Positions 1 to 11,187 of a stretch of 64,000 nucleotides of DNA are shown here, piece by piece. The notes beneath the pieces are model-generated. The model worked only from the letters and a program-made list of their open reading frames with translations, did not search any database and had not been told where the DNA came from. Position numbers and translations under genes: made by a program. The stretch is from Hydractinia symbiolongicarpus (Eukaryota > Cnidaria > Hydrozoa > Anthoathecata > Hydractiniidae), in NCBI RefSeq assembly GCF_029227915.1, contig NC_079882.1, forward strand, positions 10,292,001-10,356,000, given 5' to 3'. The first letter of the stretch is position 1, and the number at the start of each line of letters is the position of its first letter.

Positions 1-64
1 GATGCTTGTGGAACGTTTCTTTTTTTTAAAAAAAAAGTGAACCAGAGTATTGTTCCTCTTTTAG

Positions 65-3000
65 AAGGAGATGTTTAAGGAAGTAGAAAAGAAAAGTCAG
101 CCATCAAACACGGTTACTTGTGAAGTTTGCACAGTTGCCATGGGATACTTAGACGATATTTTAAAAGATCAAACAACAGAAGCTGCAGTGAAGAAAGGTT
201 TAGACGAGTTGTGCGCCTATTTACCACCATCTCTAAAATCTGAGGTAGTTTTATGTGTTCACTGTTGTTCACCGTTACATCAGGGTCATGTCAACATAAG
301 CAAGCATGGCTGATTAAATCTCTATATTAATAAAACCTGTTGTGTGTCTTTCACATGAGCTGATGTCGTGTTAAGAATGCATCAAATTTTTTTAGGCCAA
401 ATGCGATATATTTTGGATTTTTCAAGGACCAACGACTAGTTTTTGTTTTATAGTGCACCAGTCTAGTTGACCAGTATGCAGATGAAATCATCAAACTGAT
501 TGTTTCAAAAGTTGCTAATCCTGCTCAAGTTTGTAAGGTGAGGAGTTGCCTGCTTTTATGTAGCTTCAATGCTAATTTGCGATCAAAAGTAACTTGTCTG
601 TTTATTTTGTTGTAGGAATTGGGATTGTGTACATCGCAGAAAAAAGGTATTTTTTTTAAGTTCCTGGTATTTCTTTGGTGTTTATTTTTTGTAGCGGTGT
701 TTTTATTAACCAAAATGAACACTGCGGCCTCAATGACATCAATTTCGCCCCTGCAGTAAAAGCAAAACAGAGGGTTAAGGAAAAGTTTAGCGGTAATTTA
801 ATCTCATTTTTCGCAGGAGCTTCTTCAGCAATACAAGCCTAAGGTGATCAACCGCGCAAGTTTATTTCGGCGAAGTTTCAAAAGTTAGGAGAAAAAAATG
901 CAAACATTAATTCTTGCGAAAAAAAATGTGAACCTATCGCGAAATACTTGCATACGCGAAAGTTTATTCCCACAATAATTTCAAAAAACCCTAACAAAAA
1001 ATTAGCCGCGAAAACTTCTTCCCTTACAATGGATTGCTTTTGTTCACTGGTGTTTTTTATTCTTTTAGCCATTCCAGTTGTTAAGACGCCAACTAATAAT
1101 GCTGTCACGTGTGAAGTTTGTACTGTCGCAATGGGCTACCTGGAGGGTATTTTAAAGGGCAAGCGAACTGAAGCAGCTGTTAAAGAAGGTCTAGATAAAT
1201 TGTGTGGATATCTACCAACTTACTTGCAAGTAGATGTAAGTAACGTTTGCTTCTTTTTAAATATCAAGCAAATGCTTCCATAACGAATCCGTTAACCCTC
1301 TTTTTCAGTGCTCGAACTTGGTGAGCCAGTACACAGATGAAATCATTAATCTACTGGTTAATGAACTTGCTGATCCAGCTATTGTTTGCAAGGTAGGACG
1401 ATATTTTTTAGAGTTAAGCGAGAGGATTTTTATTTGTTATGGATAATAATTATAACTTTTCGTATTTTAAGGAAATAAAACTATGCAGCGCAAGCAAAGG
1501 TAGGAACGAATGTTTACTTCGAACGTAGAAATTTAGCTGGCACTCAAACGTGGGGATTTGAAACAAGCTAGTAGCGATGATATTATTTGTAAAGTATTCA
1601 TTTTTTCTTCTCTTTCAAGTGATAGTATCTTTTCAATACATTCAGGTGTCGTTAAGTCTCAGCCTGGAAATCCAATTACCTGCGAAGTTTGCACTGTTGC
1701 CATGGGCTACCTTGAAAATTTGTTAAAGGGGAACCAAACAGAGGCTGCTGTAAAAGCAGCTTTGGATAAAGTTTGTAGTCTGCTGCCTTCCGAAGTTCAA
1801 AGCGAGGTAGAATATTACTGTTCCCTGTATTTATTTTGTTATTATTATTTTTATTGTTATTTGTATTTTATGTTTTCAAACTAGTGCACCACCTTGGTAA
1901 ATGAGTACGCTGATGAGATTGTTCGGATCATCGTTGCGGAATTGGGCGATCCTAAAACTGTGTGCACGGTAAGACCTCTAAAAATATGCAGTCTTATTTT
2001 TAGGGTTTTATTTTTGCTAATTTAACGAAAATTTTTAACCGTTAATTATTTTTATAATATTAGGAAATTGGATTGTGCTCTTCAAAAAAACGAAAGAGTG
2101 AGTTTATTTTCTGTAGTGATTCAATATTAATTTTATTTTGGCCGGTGATGGGAGGTTTTTCAGAAAGTGTCGCCTACTAAACTTTCATGTTTCAAAAATG
2201 TTAAAACTGGAACACTAATAAAATGTCTTGTTTTTAGTAGCGAAACAGTCGGTTGCCGGTAGCGTGACTTGTGAATTTTGTACGTTTGCCATGGGGGAAC
2301 TTAGTTCCCTTCTCAAGGATAAGTCGACGGAAGCCGAAATTAAACAAGCTTTGGACTCTCTGTGTGGAAGACTACCACAATACCTTAGTGGCGAAGTAAG
2401 TATTTTTTTTAAGTTCTTACGTATGTAACCAAGTTGCTCAGATCAAATATTTTGACTTTAAAACTAAGAAATCGCTCAGCGTCTGGCCAAGTAAGTTAAA
2501 TTTTAACAACTTTTTGCAAATTAAAATTTGCAAAATTAATTATAAATACCACGCTTACTAACTTTCACACCTTCGAAGCTAAAATCAAAATTCTACTGTA
2601 GCAACTAAGGATGAATAAAAATTGATGAATTTTCTTGCAGTGCAAAACTTTGGTGGATGAATATGCCGATGTGATTATTACTGTGTTAGCTCAAGAAATG
2701 GATCCATCCGTTGTGTGTAAGGTTAGTAAAAACGGGATAATTATTTATAATTATTTTATTTTTGCATCGTACTTTCTGGACTTTTTATCTTGTTGATTTA
2801 GACAATAGGCTTGTGTAAGGCGGAAAAAGGAAAAGCCAACCGAAAATACATGTTAGGTATGCCTTACTTCACTTAATATATTTATACCATATAATATATA
2901 CCAGCGATCAGGACTTCAAGATTTGTATTTATTTCAGCCATGCGACTATCGTTAAAGGGAGTATCTTGCGAAGCTTGTGAGTTCGCGATGGGATACCTTG

Positions 3001-3355
3001 ATGGCTTGTTGACTAAAAATTCAACGGAGGCTGAAATTGAGACTGTTGTAGAAAAGTTGTGTGGAGAGCTACCACAAGCCTTCAAAAATGAGGTTTGAAG
3101 CTTTTTATCTTTTTTCTACGATCGTATAGCATTATTCTAGAAGCAACATGATTTATCTTGGTTCGTTTTTTTATTAGTGTGACGCCCTGATCACAGAATA
3201 TGGCAATGAATTGATCAAACTTATCGTTCAACAGATCCAACCAGATCGCGTCTGCAAAGTTAGTCAGTTTTTTATATTTTAGATATGTACAATCAAATTA
3301 TTTGACAGTTTTAATATTTCTTATTTTTATTTTTTAGTTACTCAAACTGTGTTGA
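65..3355 (+). CDS. Saposin-like (prosaposin-type) multi-SapB protein, 3' part of gene
   Basis: Five successive saposin B-type domains are visible; the 5' end of the gene lies before the window. Each domain uses three exons. The first carries the CxxC start (TCEVCTVAMGYL or close variants) and the third Cys; the second starts exactly with TGC or TGT and encodes the fourth and fifth Cys; a short third exon ends in LC. Exons: 65-244, 454-537, 616-646; 1069-1235, 1309-1392, 1472-1499; 1646-1806, 1885-1968, 2064-2097; 2238-2395, 2641-2721, 2802-2856; 2938-3092, 3178-3258, 3338-3355 (TGA stop). All borders are GT..AG, and the joins between domains 1-5 are phase 1. The spacing gives six Cys per domain, as in disulphide-bonded saposins, which bind lipid in lysosomes or act as secreted pore-formers. 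Whether the product is prosaposin itself or a secreted SapB protein cannot be told without the N-terminus. The first exon in view appears to enter in phase 0, unlike the others. Confidence 0.9.
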
Positions 3356-3443
3356 AAATATGGTTTCTGAACCAACTGCTGGAACCTCACACTCCTGCAC
3401 CAGTTTTGTATTCACTTTCTTATATAAATGCTATTGCAAAAAA

Positions 3444-3449
3444 AATAAA
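3444..3449 (+). terminator. Polyadenylation signal AATAAA of the saposin-like gene
   Basis: AATAAA lies 89 bases after the TGA of the last saposin exon, in an A-rich tract. It is the first canonical hexamer on this strand after the stop. Confidence 0.5.
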
Positions 3450-4312
3450 AAATAATAATAACGAGCGTGGTAATTAAAAAAATGTATTAATAATTATGTT
3501 ATTTGAGAAGTAAATTCATTTTGTAGATATGTCTTTTATATATGATTCCCTTTATCTTGAATTCCATCGATGAATCTTTGGAAAGCTCTTTAGGATTTCT
3601 AAAACATACAAAAAACAAGTTATTGTCTGTGTTATCTGAAAGAAGAAACTTTTGAAACTGATTTTTACGATTGAGAAGCCTAAAATCAGTTTTTTGGGGA
3701 TATATTTTTGAAAACGAGATTGTCATAAAGGATTTAATTACCCGTGTTGTTTATTTGTTTTCCTTCAAGTTTGCTCCATACCCATCTTGTCTATAAGATA
3801 AAACTTGGCAATGTAAAATTTGAAACTTTCAAGTGAAAAAATCGTCACAAGTATGGAGAGAAATTGCCATTTATTGCGTTATTTCCTATTCTATCACTTA
3901 TCCCATTTTTATATAAGAAACACAATGTTTCTTAATTTGGGGCTAAGATTACAGGTACTTTCAATTTGCAAAATTGTCCCCAAATCCAGGCTGAACCCAA
4001 GAAGTAGGTTTCTTTTAAAAAAAACACCTGTACTCACAGCATATTTACGCTCAACTTTACTTAAAAGTAACCGTAACGTGAGTTTAATGTCCAGGCATAC
4101 CGTGAGCATGTTTCGAACCTGAAGATGCAGTTAGTTTCGAAAAGGTCCGGCTTTTGATGAGATGTGTTAGTGCTAAAAAAACTTTGGAACTCTAAACCTT
4201 CAATTTTTTTACCGACGTTTATAGTTTTTTCAATAAAGAAACGAAATGAAATGTTTTTATATATCCTTATTTCTTAATTACATAGTGTGTGTTAAATAAT
4301 TCACAGTTATAA

Positions 4313-4376
4313 TCCAACTTTAACTTCAGGGCTTTTTTCTCTTTTTCATAAAAAAAAGCCCTGGGATCGAGGTTGA
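4313..4376. repeat. Short fold-back repeat, CTCG/CCAGG family
   Basis: A near-palindrome with arms AGGGCTTTTTT and AAAAAAAGCCCT. It ends in CTGGGATCGAGGTTG, the terminal motif shared with other inverted repeats in this window (6553, 39350, 54036, 61049). Confidence 0.55.
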
Positions 4377-4680
4377 GTTATTATAGTCATCAGCGTTGTC
4401 TGTAGCATGTTTTTCTTTTCTGCTTTCTTTTAAAAGAAATAAATCCTAACGATTGCGTATAGCACCTTGTCCCGCAAAAAGCCTTGGACCGAGGTTGGGC
4501 GTATAATATTTTAATTTGATTAAAGTTATGGTGAAATTTTGTAAAAACATCGGTTGCGAAAATTTCTAATGAAAGTAATGTTTATTATACAGGTATTTTA
4601 AACGGAAATTTGTTTTGAAGTGGGGGTTGAAAGTTCAATGATCCGCCTGAGGGCCAACTATCCTATTTTGATATCGTATA

Positions 4681-4897
4681 TCAAATGTAATAAATTCTGC
4701 AAGAACACGAAAAGAACATTTGTTCAACCTGATTTGGATAATGTGTGAATGTCATTTTTGGTTGAGGGTTATTCTTCCGGTGGGGTGAGAAAGGAAGTGG
4801 TTTTCTGCGAAGTTCAGTGTTTGCATGTTGAAATTCATTTTTGTACGTCGTTTGACCAAAACCACATCCTACATATTGAGTTCTCTCTGGCGCATCC
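4681..4897 (-). CDS. Candidate terminal exon of a small unknown protein
   Basis: On the minus strand a CAG acceptor at 4900-4898 opens an exon of about 70 codons ending in TGA at 4681. The predicted peptide begins DAPERTQYVGCGFGQTTYKN and is rich in Pro, Asn and aromatic residues, like many small axonemal proteins; this is only an impression. A possible upstream exon lies at about 5730-5555 (-), but its best donor (GTAAGT) gives the wrong phase and only a weaker GTGTTT donor keeps the frame. Family not recognised. Confidence 0.25.
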
Positions 4898-5020
4898 CTG
4901 AAATGAATCAAGCAATAAAAAGTCACTTAAAGCTGTCCCAGTTCCATTAGTGATATTCTAAACTATTTCACTTTATTAAATTTCAATTTTAACACAAGTT
5001 CAATATACTTACGATTCGTT

Positions 5021-5130
5021 AGCACCAATCTCGTTTCTATTCAAAGATTTCTTTTTCGCGTTCTAATATATAGTTAGCGCCAGCATTCAGATCAGAAAAA
5101 GCAAAAAAAGCAAAAAAACAGGGACGAGAT
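5021..5130. repeat. Inverted repeat, CTCG/CCAGG family
   Basis: CCAATCTCGTTTC near 5028 faces GGGACGAGATTGG near 5118-5132, giving inverted ends about 90 bases apart. The ends match the termini of the other copies in this window. Confidence 0.45.
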
Positions 5131-6552
5131 TGGCGCGAGGAAAAAAGGTCGACGAAATCGCGAAGGTAGAGAGAGCGCTATTTCCTCCCTTCTAAGACAG
5201 TAAAAAATTAGAATTTGAATAGTCTCGGAGCTCTTTTTTCTAATTTTCTAGGGTAGCCCCAATAATACTTGGGCCTTAACTTTACCATTTTGTAATTCCC
5301 GGTTCGCAATGCATCCTGGACGGCTAGGGTGCATTAGAAAACAAAACATTATCCCTATACTCCCTACGTCATACCAATAGTATTGTCAGTTTTATATCTT
5401 ATATATTTTATATCTTGCAGTTACATGAAAAAAAACCTACTTGCGAATATAAAATAATTGAAAAGCACTCCACTTGTGCAATGTAGGAACTTGTTTATAA
5501 TTATAGGACCAACTCCAAGAAATGTGACCCTAAAGGTATTAAAAACACTTACTTCCAGCTGTGTGGGACAGGAAATGGTGCATACCGAAAATCGCGTTGA
5601 TATTTTGTCTCATAGATCGATGGAAAAGTGGGATATTTGTGAAAGGTTGGGCGATATAATTCAGATAAAGTTCGAACTCGTGTATTGTTAATACATTCGC
5701 CTGTAACATAACTACTTTCCCTGGATTCACCTAAATGAATATGTAGAACTGTTTAGTTAAAATATAAGAAATGAAACACAAGTAGAAATGTCGACGTACC
5801 GGTTTGTCGTGACGTGCGACTTTTTATTGACGACTCTGTTTGCTGTGTTGACAAACATCTTGTGCTAAGATTTCGTTCGTTGAAAGAACTTTCACTTTTC
5901 TCTTCCATTTTAAGTATTTAACATATTTGTTTGCGGAGAGAGTTGATTCTACCTTTTAAAGTTTTAACAATCGTTTTTGTCACGCGAAATCGTTTCTTTT
6001 TGTTGAATAATTTCAAAATTTAATTGCAGTGACAAATCGGAGTTGTCATAGCAATAAGAGTTTGTTTATTATGAAGTATTTCAAAATGGTAGATGCAATA
6101 AGAATACATTATTTGTGATGCCGTACCTTTCCCATCATTTTCATGGAAAAGAAAGAAGAGGCGAAGAGCCACCATGGGGATTCGAAAAAACTCAAAAGGG
6201 TAGGATACGAAATCTAAAAGTACTATTTTTTTAATGGTCTTACGACACGAAACAGCCGATCATATTAAGTTTTTTTTCAGTTCATATGCATCGAAAAACA
6301 ACAAAAACTCGGAAAAACTATGTACTAACTGCTTGAATGACAGTTACAATTTATTATAATTAAGTGAATAAACTTCCTCTGCCGAATAAGCGCCATGGTT
6401 GAAATTTCTAATAAATACAACAAGTAAAGCATTTACAGTAAGTAAATATAATTTCTTTTCTAGGGGGCGGTTTGTTGACCACCAATAAATTGATGTTTCA
6501 AGGACTGGCGGGACCGCCAGCCCAACCAATTAGGTACGTCTTGGCAGAAACC
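5131..6552. other. Non-coding stretch
   Basis: Nothing firmly coding. A minus-strand ORF of 63 residues at 5730-5539 contains the possible upstream exon mentioned for 4681-4897. The rest shows A/T runs and no recognisable family. Confidence 0.4.
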
Positions 6553-6641
6553 TCCGACCTCGCCCCCAGGACTTGTTAAGATTTTTTTTATTTGAAAAGT
6601 TTGAATATAAAAACCTTACAAGTCCTGGGAACGAGATTGGT
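6553..6641. mobile_element. MITE-like inverted repeat, CTCG/CCAGG family
   Basis: CTCGCCCCCAGGACTTGTTAAG at the left matches, as reverse complement, CTTACAAGTCCTGGGAACGAG at the right with few mismatches; the whole is about 90 bases. This is the clearest short copy of the family. Confidence 0.65.
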
Positions 6642-7740
6642 TTATGCAAAATTAATAGTTTTATGATTTACATCTTCTCAAAGTTTGCTGGTTGATTTCG
6701 AGCTTATTAATTTTTAATAGTTACTCTTATTTCTCTATTTTTCTAAACAAACAAGACTATCTTACATAAATTACATGTAAAACATTTTGTACTTTCTTTC
6801 TGAAGGAACCGAACTGATTGCGAACAGGCTTTTTAACCGTAATTGTTTGAAACCCTAATGTTTACTACCTTTTCTTTTATTATTTGTGGAATAATTATAA
6901 CTTGTGCAAATTAATACGATCATACTGCGCGAAAAGTAGTAGCTACGCGTAAAATGTTTTTTTTTTCACTGCGCGAAAATTATTACACGTAAAATTAGTA
7001 AGATTTCGTAAGCGCAAGGGGGCTTATCAACGTCATTTCCAGGGATTATTGACTTTTTCAAACAACATTGGTATTTAACATCCAGGTAAAAACATCCTTT
7101 TTTTTAGAAATAACACGACAAATCATTTCGACCCTCAAAACTGGCGTCACCGGAGTTCTTACAGCGAAACATTTTTCACTCCACAACCATTCAGCCGACA
7201 CGTTATCGATAAAATTTCTCCACACCGCAACCACCGACCGCACCCTAGTCACATAATTTGGCCACTAGCACCAAATAAAGTAAATATTTACTTTAACCCA
7301 TACAAAATTATTCAAATTAAGTATATTTATGAGCTCGCTTACTACAGAAGAAAATGACCAAATACGGTATTTTCTCGACTATTCAAATGCCCAGGATCAA
7401 CATATTTTAAAAATCTGTTTGGGTATTCCAAAATACCAGCAATTTCCTGGCAACACTATTAGAACTTTACGTAAACAATGTAAAAATTGTTTTTGGATAA
7501 AATTTTGGGAAAGAGCAATATTAAATAAGAATATAGATGAGACTTAAATTGTCCCTGTTGTGTTTTAAGGGATGAATTACAGATTCTGACGTATGGAGGA
7601 ATTTAAAGCTCCAAAACTTTTGTCATTTTAAAATACTGTTTAGTCAATTGAAGCAAGGATAATCGAGGAAATACTGTATTACAAACTCGCTTTTAGCAGA
7701 ATAATAAAATTCGAACCTTTTTTTGTTTTTTGTCATGTAG
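6642..7740. other. Non-coding stretch with GCGCGAAAA-type repeats
   Basis: Between 6925 and 7015 the strings ACTGCGCGAAAA and ACGCGTAAAA or ACACGTAAAA recur, typical of decayed short elements. Open frames at 7058-7256 (both strands) and 7329-7547 (+) have no family signature and are not called. Confidence 0.4.
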
Positions 7741-8214
7741 TCTTATATGATTTGGAAACCAAAAGTTCTTGATGACACCAACAACATTCAATCCAAACCA
7801 TACAGCGCCCCTTCCTTGCTTCGCCAGTATAATGAAAACAACTGGAAAACCACGTCACAGACAACTTATCAAAACTACTTTGACACGAAACGCCTGCAAC
7901 CCTTTCAACAACATAGAAACAAGCCTCATAGTCAACTAGATGAGAGAGGGGACAGGATAGAATTAAAAAGTCGATCGTGTATAGAGAGTAGGTATTTCAA
8001 AAAAATATAAAACAAATCGTCATTTGAAAATTGGGAATACAAATGTTTCTCAGTTGTCAAAACAAACTCATGTATATAGACTTTTATTTTTTCAGCTGCA
8101 TCCACGCCCCAACATTTACGCACGATGTACAAAAGTACCTACGTTGGAGAGCCAGGTAGACCTTCGACAAATTCAAGACCTCCTGATTATTCGTGGAGAA
8201 ACATAAAATATTAG
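7741..8214 (+). CDS. Small two-exon protein of unknown function
   Basis: Exon A follows a T-rich acceptor ending TAG at 7740, has ATG at 7747 and runs to 7987 (donor GTAGGT). Exon B follows TTTTTTCAG and runs 8096-8214 to a TAG stop. The join is phase 1 and the frame stays open, giving about 120 residues. The start MIWKPKVLDDTNN and the tail motif EPGRPSTNSRPPDYSW, with several Tyr-Pro-rich turns, recall small ciliary microtubule inner proteins. That is an inference from composition, not a recognised family. A 5' UTR intron before 7741 is likely. Confidence 0.45.
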
Positions 8215-9197
8215 CTACTTTTTATATAAACTATTTTTTTTAATATATTAACTTGCGTGTCAAGTCAATCGTAAAAATTCTGTCACTCAAAGTATAATTT
8301 TTTTTATAATAATCAGTAGTTAATTTTCGCGAAAATAATACCTTGAGAAGGGGAAAGTTGGCGTGCTTTAAATTTGGAGGTTTGGAGAATCAAAAATTTC
8401 CCATTGGACACGTTGTTTTTTTATTCAGCGTTGGCGAATACTTTAAAATTAGTGTTGTGCGTGTAAAAATATTCGCCAACTTCCCTAAAATTTCTCCATG
8501 TTAAAATTTATTCGCCTTATTTTTGATGAATATGGGAAAAACTTGAGAACAAGATCGTTTTGCAAATATCTGTTCTGAACAAGTGCCATACGGACGCTTC
8601 TTAAGAAAGAATACACAAATATAAACCAAAGAAATTTCACAAGAAACATCAAATCAGTATTAGCGGTAACAAAATCGAATTTATGAATTAGTCAATTGGT
8701 ATCAATATTTTTGAATAGGCCTTTCGTTTGGAAATATTCATAATTAAGATGATGAGATAATTATTCTGAATAAATTATGATATCATACACGTACTAGTCG
8801 TCACAGTTTTTTCATAAGAAACTTTTTTTAGATTTAAATTGGATCCTAAACAGCAGTAGGTAAGTGACGGAGAAATATGGAAACCATTAAAACCACTCTC
8901 AGAATAGCGCTAATTAACTCGCACCAGGCCCCTTAAGTTTTCAATAACAAGACAGTGACTTCGGATTTCCACGAAATACCGATACAGAAAGTATATACGA
9001 TGGGTGAAAATCTGAGGACCGGTGAACTTGTGGTTTTTTTACCACAGGTTAACGACTAGTATACGTAAATATCATAATTTATTATGATGTCTTTCTCCGA
9101 AACATCAGGCAGATACTATACTAAGACTTAAAACAACTTGTTTTAAAATATAAAAATCCAATTTAGCGAAAATAAAAGCTTATCACAAAGGTTGTTT
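8215..9197. other. Intergenic stretch between convergent genes
   Basis: The unknown gene ending at 8214 and the HEAT gene ending at 9198 converge here. A MITE-like pair GGGGAAAGTTGGCG (near 8349) and CGCCAACTTCCCT (near 8474) marks a decayed inverted element. TTTATT at 9078-9083 is a possible minus-strand polyadenylation signal for the HEAT gene. Confidence 0.4.
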
Positions 9198-11165
9198 CTA
9201 CATCCCACCAAACCTCATATGAGGACTGGTTTCTTTCAACGCATCTTCTAAATTGCGAACATATGATGGGTTGTACTGCTCTACTCGACCTTTTAAAATG
9301 TTAGGACCAAGTGCTTGACTTAAATCTCGCAAGCACTCCTCCGCAGCAGTCCTCGTGAGTGCGTTTTCACAAGTGAGTGAAAAAAATATCATCTCGAAGA
9401 AGCTTTCAACGTACTGTTTGAATACACGTTTTCCCAATCCCTTCGCGATAACTGGAATGATTTTATTAACAGTTTCATAGAAATGCAAATAGTGTGTATA
9501 ATGCTTGAAACGAGTTGCTTCTGCTATTAACTTCACACAGCTTTGCACGTTAGTATGAGCTTTCGGATAACTCGCCATCTCACTGACTAAATAAACGCAA
9601 CCGTCAGCTACTTCCCATGGCTCAGAAGCACGCTTAAAGCAATGATCCATACAACCACCACGGTTCATTTTGGGAGCAAGTGAACCACAGGAGTACATTT
9701 GCTGGTTGGAATGCAAATCATAATCGTTATCTCGCATCTGTTTGATTACTCCATAAGTTGCAACGCCTTTTTCCAAACCTTCGTACCTTTCAGAATTAGC
9801 ACTTTGCGTTTCGATTGACTTTATACCGATCGTAACTTTCCCAAATATCTCACTGACAGCGTCTTCACCGTAGGCTTTCGCAACGTTGGTAAGCGCTACA
9901 GCGGCACCCTGCCGGACAGATGGAATTGGGTCTTGCAAGTTTGTGAAAAATAACGGATATAGGACATCTAGGAGTGGCTTGCTCTCTTCAGGAAACGCAG
10001 CAATAAAATTGCCACAAGCAACACAGGCAGTGTCACGAACAGGCCAGCTCTCATCTTTGAAGCAGACATGAAGTGCGTCCAAAATTCGAGGAACAAACGG
10101 ACGCGTAGCCTCTTGATTGATTTTCGAGCCTAATTCCGCCATACAATGACAAGCAGCTTCTCTGACCGCATGATTGTCACTCTCCGTTTGCTGTATGTAA
10201 AATTCTACAATCTGTTCAATGTAAGTCTCTACGTATTTTTTTCCTTCTGTTCCTAGCACCATCCGCCATGTTTCTTGGTTGTAGAGCTTTACGCCCTCTG
10301 CTAAATAGTATCGATTCAAGCACATTGGTGGAAGTAGGATTTTAAAATGAACCTTTTTGTCGTCGTCGCTAAGGTCCTGAAAAAACTGACGCGTAGCAAC
10401 CGATGCAGCAAGTCGGACTTGACTCCAGTTGTCAGATAAACCTGCATGTAAATGCACCACAAGCTTATCTGCAATATTTTTGTTCGCTTTTTCTTTGGAT
10501 GTAACGCCATACCGAGCAAGAGACGCACAAAGGTAGTATCCAGTCTCCCTGACGAAACGATTCGTGTGGTGGAGAGTGTCGAATATTAGATCCAACAATT
10601 GCAAGTTGATAAACTGAATGAACGCTTCTCCACATCCTTCGATAGCACATTGCAATCCCTTCATGCTTGTTTCCAAACATTTCCATCCAGCTGTGTCGTG
10701 AAATATATCTTTTGCGTCTCGCTGACCTTTTGGCGAATCAGATGGCATGTCACGTGTCAAATTCTTTCGAATACTTTCGATAAGTACGCTCTCACATTCT
10801 TTGTATATATTCGAATCCACAAGATGGCACAATGCACCTAATACCTCTCCTGATAAAATTCGAACACGAAATTCATCATGCTCCAAAAATTTCAATCCCA
10901 AATAAAGAAGTTTCGACGTGTATTCAGAAGAATACATTTCACTTTCTAATAGCACTTTACAGGCTTGTAAGTATCCAAATACCTGTTCCCACTGCGCATG
11001 CTCTGCTTCATTTGTCAAGAAATTAATAAGTTTTTCTTCGAAACTGTGTAAAGTTGTGGTCTTCTGTTTCTTTAACGTCGTTAACTCGGCTGTTAATGCC
11101 AGTCTTCCTTTGTCTCGTTCTAACTTTGCATGGCTGCAAAGGAGAGATAATTCAGATGTAAACAT
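9198..11165 (-). CDS. HEAT/armadillo-type repeat protein, 655 aa
   Basis: One uninterrupted frame of 655 codons with ATG at 11165 and stop TAG at 9198. The product is all-helical in character with successive HEAT-like units: motifs such as HDEFRVRILSGEVLGAL, VREAACHCMAELGSK, PVRDTACVACGNFIAAFP and SVRQGAAVALTNVAKAYG show the D/N-x-x-x-V-R-x-x-A spacing. No catalytic motif is seen, so a scaffold or adaptor role is likely. An acceptor-like TTTAG at 11190-11188 (minus strand) just upstream of the ATG suggests a spliced 5' UTR. The frame is intact, so the gene is probably functional. I do not recognise the specific family. Confidence 0.85.
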   Translation of the reverse strand: MFTSELSLLCSHAKLERDKGRLALTAELTTLKKQKTTTLHSFEEKLINFLTNEAEHAQWEQVFGYLQACKVLLESEMYSSEYTSKLLYLGLKFLEHDEFRVRILSGEVLGALCHLVDSNIYKECESVLIESIRKNLTRDMPSDSPKGQRDAKDIFHDTAGWKCLETSMKGLQCAIEGCGEAFIQFINLQLLDLIFDTLHHTNRFVRETGYYLCASLARYGVTSKEKANKNIADKLVVHLHAGLSDNWSQVRLAASVATRQFFQDLSDDDKKVHFKILLPPMCLNRYYLAEGVKLYNQETWRMVLGTEGKKYVETYIEQIVEFYIQQTESDNHAVREAACHCMAELGSKINQEATRPFVPRILDALHVCFKDESWPVRDTACVACGNFIAAFPEESKPLLDVLYPLFFTNLQDPIPSVRQGAAVALTNVAKAYGEDAVSEIFGKVTIGIKSIETQSANSERYEGLEKGVATYGVIKQMRDNDYDLHSNQQMYSCGSLAPKMNRGGCMDHCFKRASEPWEVADGCVYLVSEMASYPKAHTNVQSCVKLIAEATRFKHYTHYLHFYETVNKIIPVIAKGLGKRVFKQYVESFFEMIFFSLTCENALTRTAAEECLRDLSQALGPNILKGRVEQYNPSYVRNLEDALKETSPHMRFGGM

Positions 11166-11187
11166 TTCGTTCTATATTGCTCTGAAA

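Larger units (their letters stand above)
3356..4680. other. Non-coding stretch after the saposin gene
   Basis: No convincing exon seen; ORFs here are short and low in complexity. It holds the saposin 3' UTR and a compact fold-back repeat (4313-4376). At 4479-4500 there is a lone right half of the same repeat family (CTTGGACCGAGGTTGGG type). Confidence 0.5.

Noticed and set aside
3820-4122. 100-codon plus-strand ORF and its minus-strand partner
   Set aside because: Overlapping open frames on both strands with no signature; chance ORFs in non-coding DNA.
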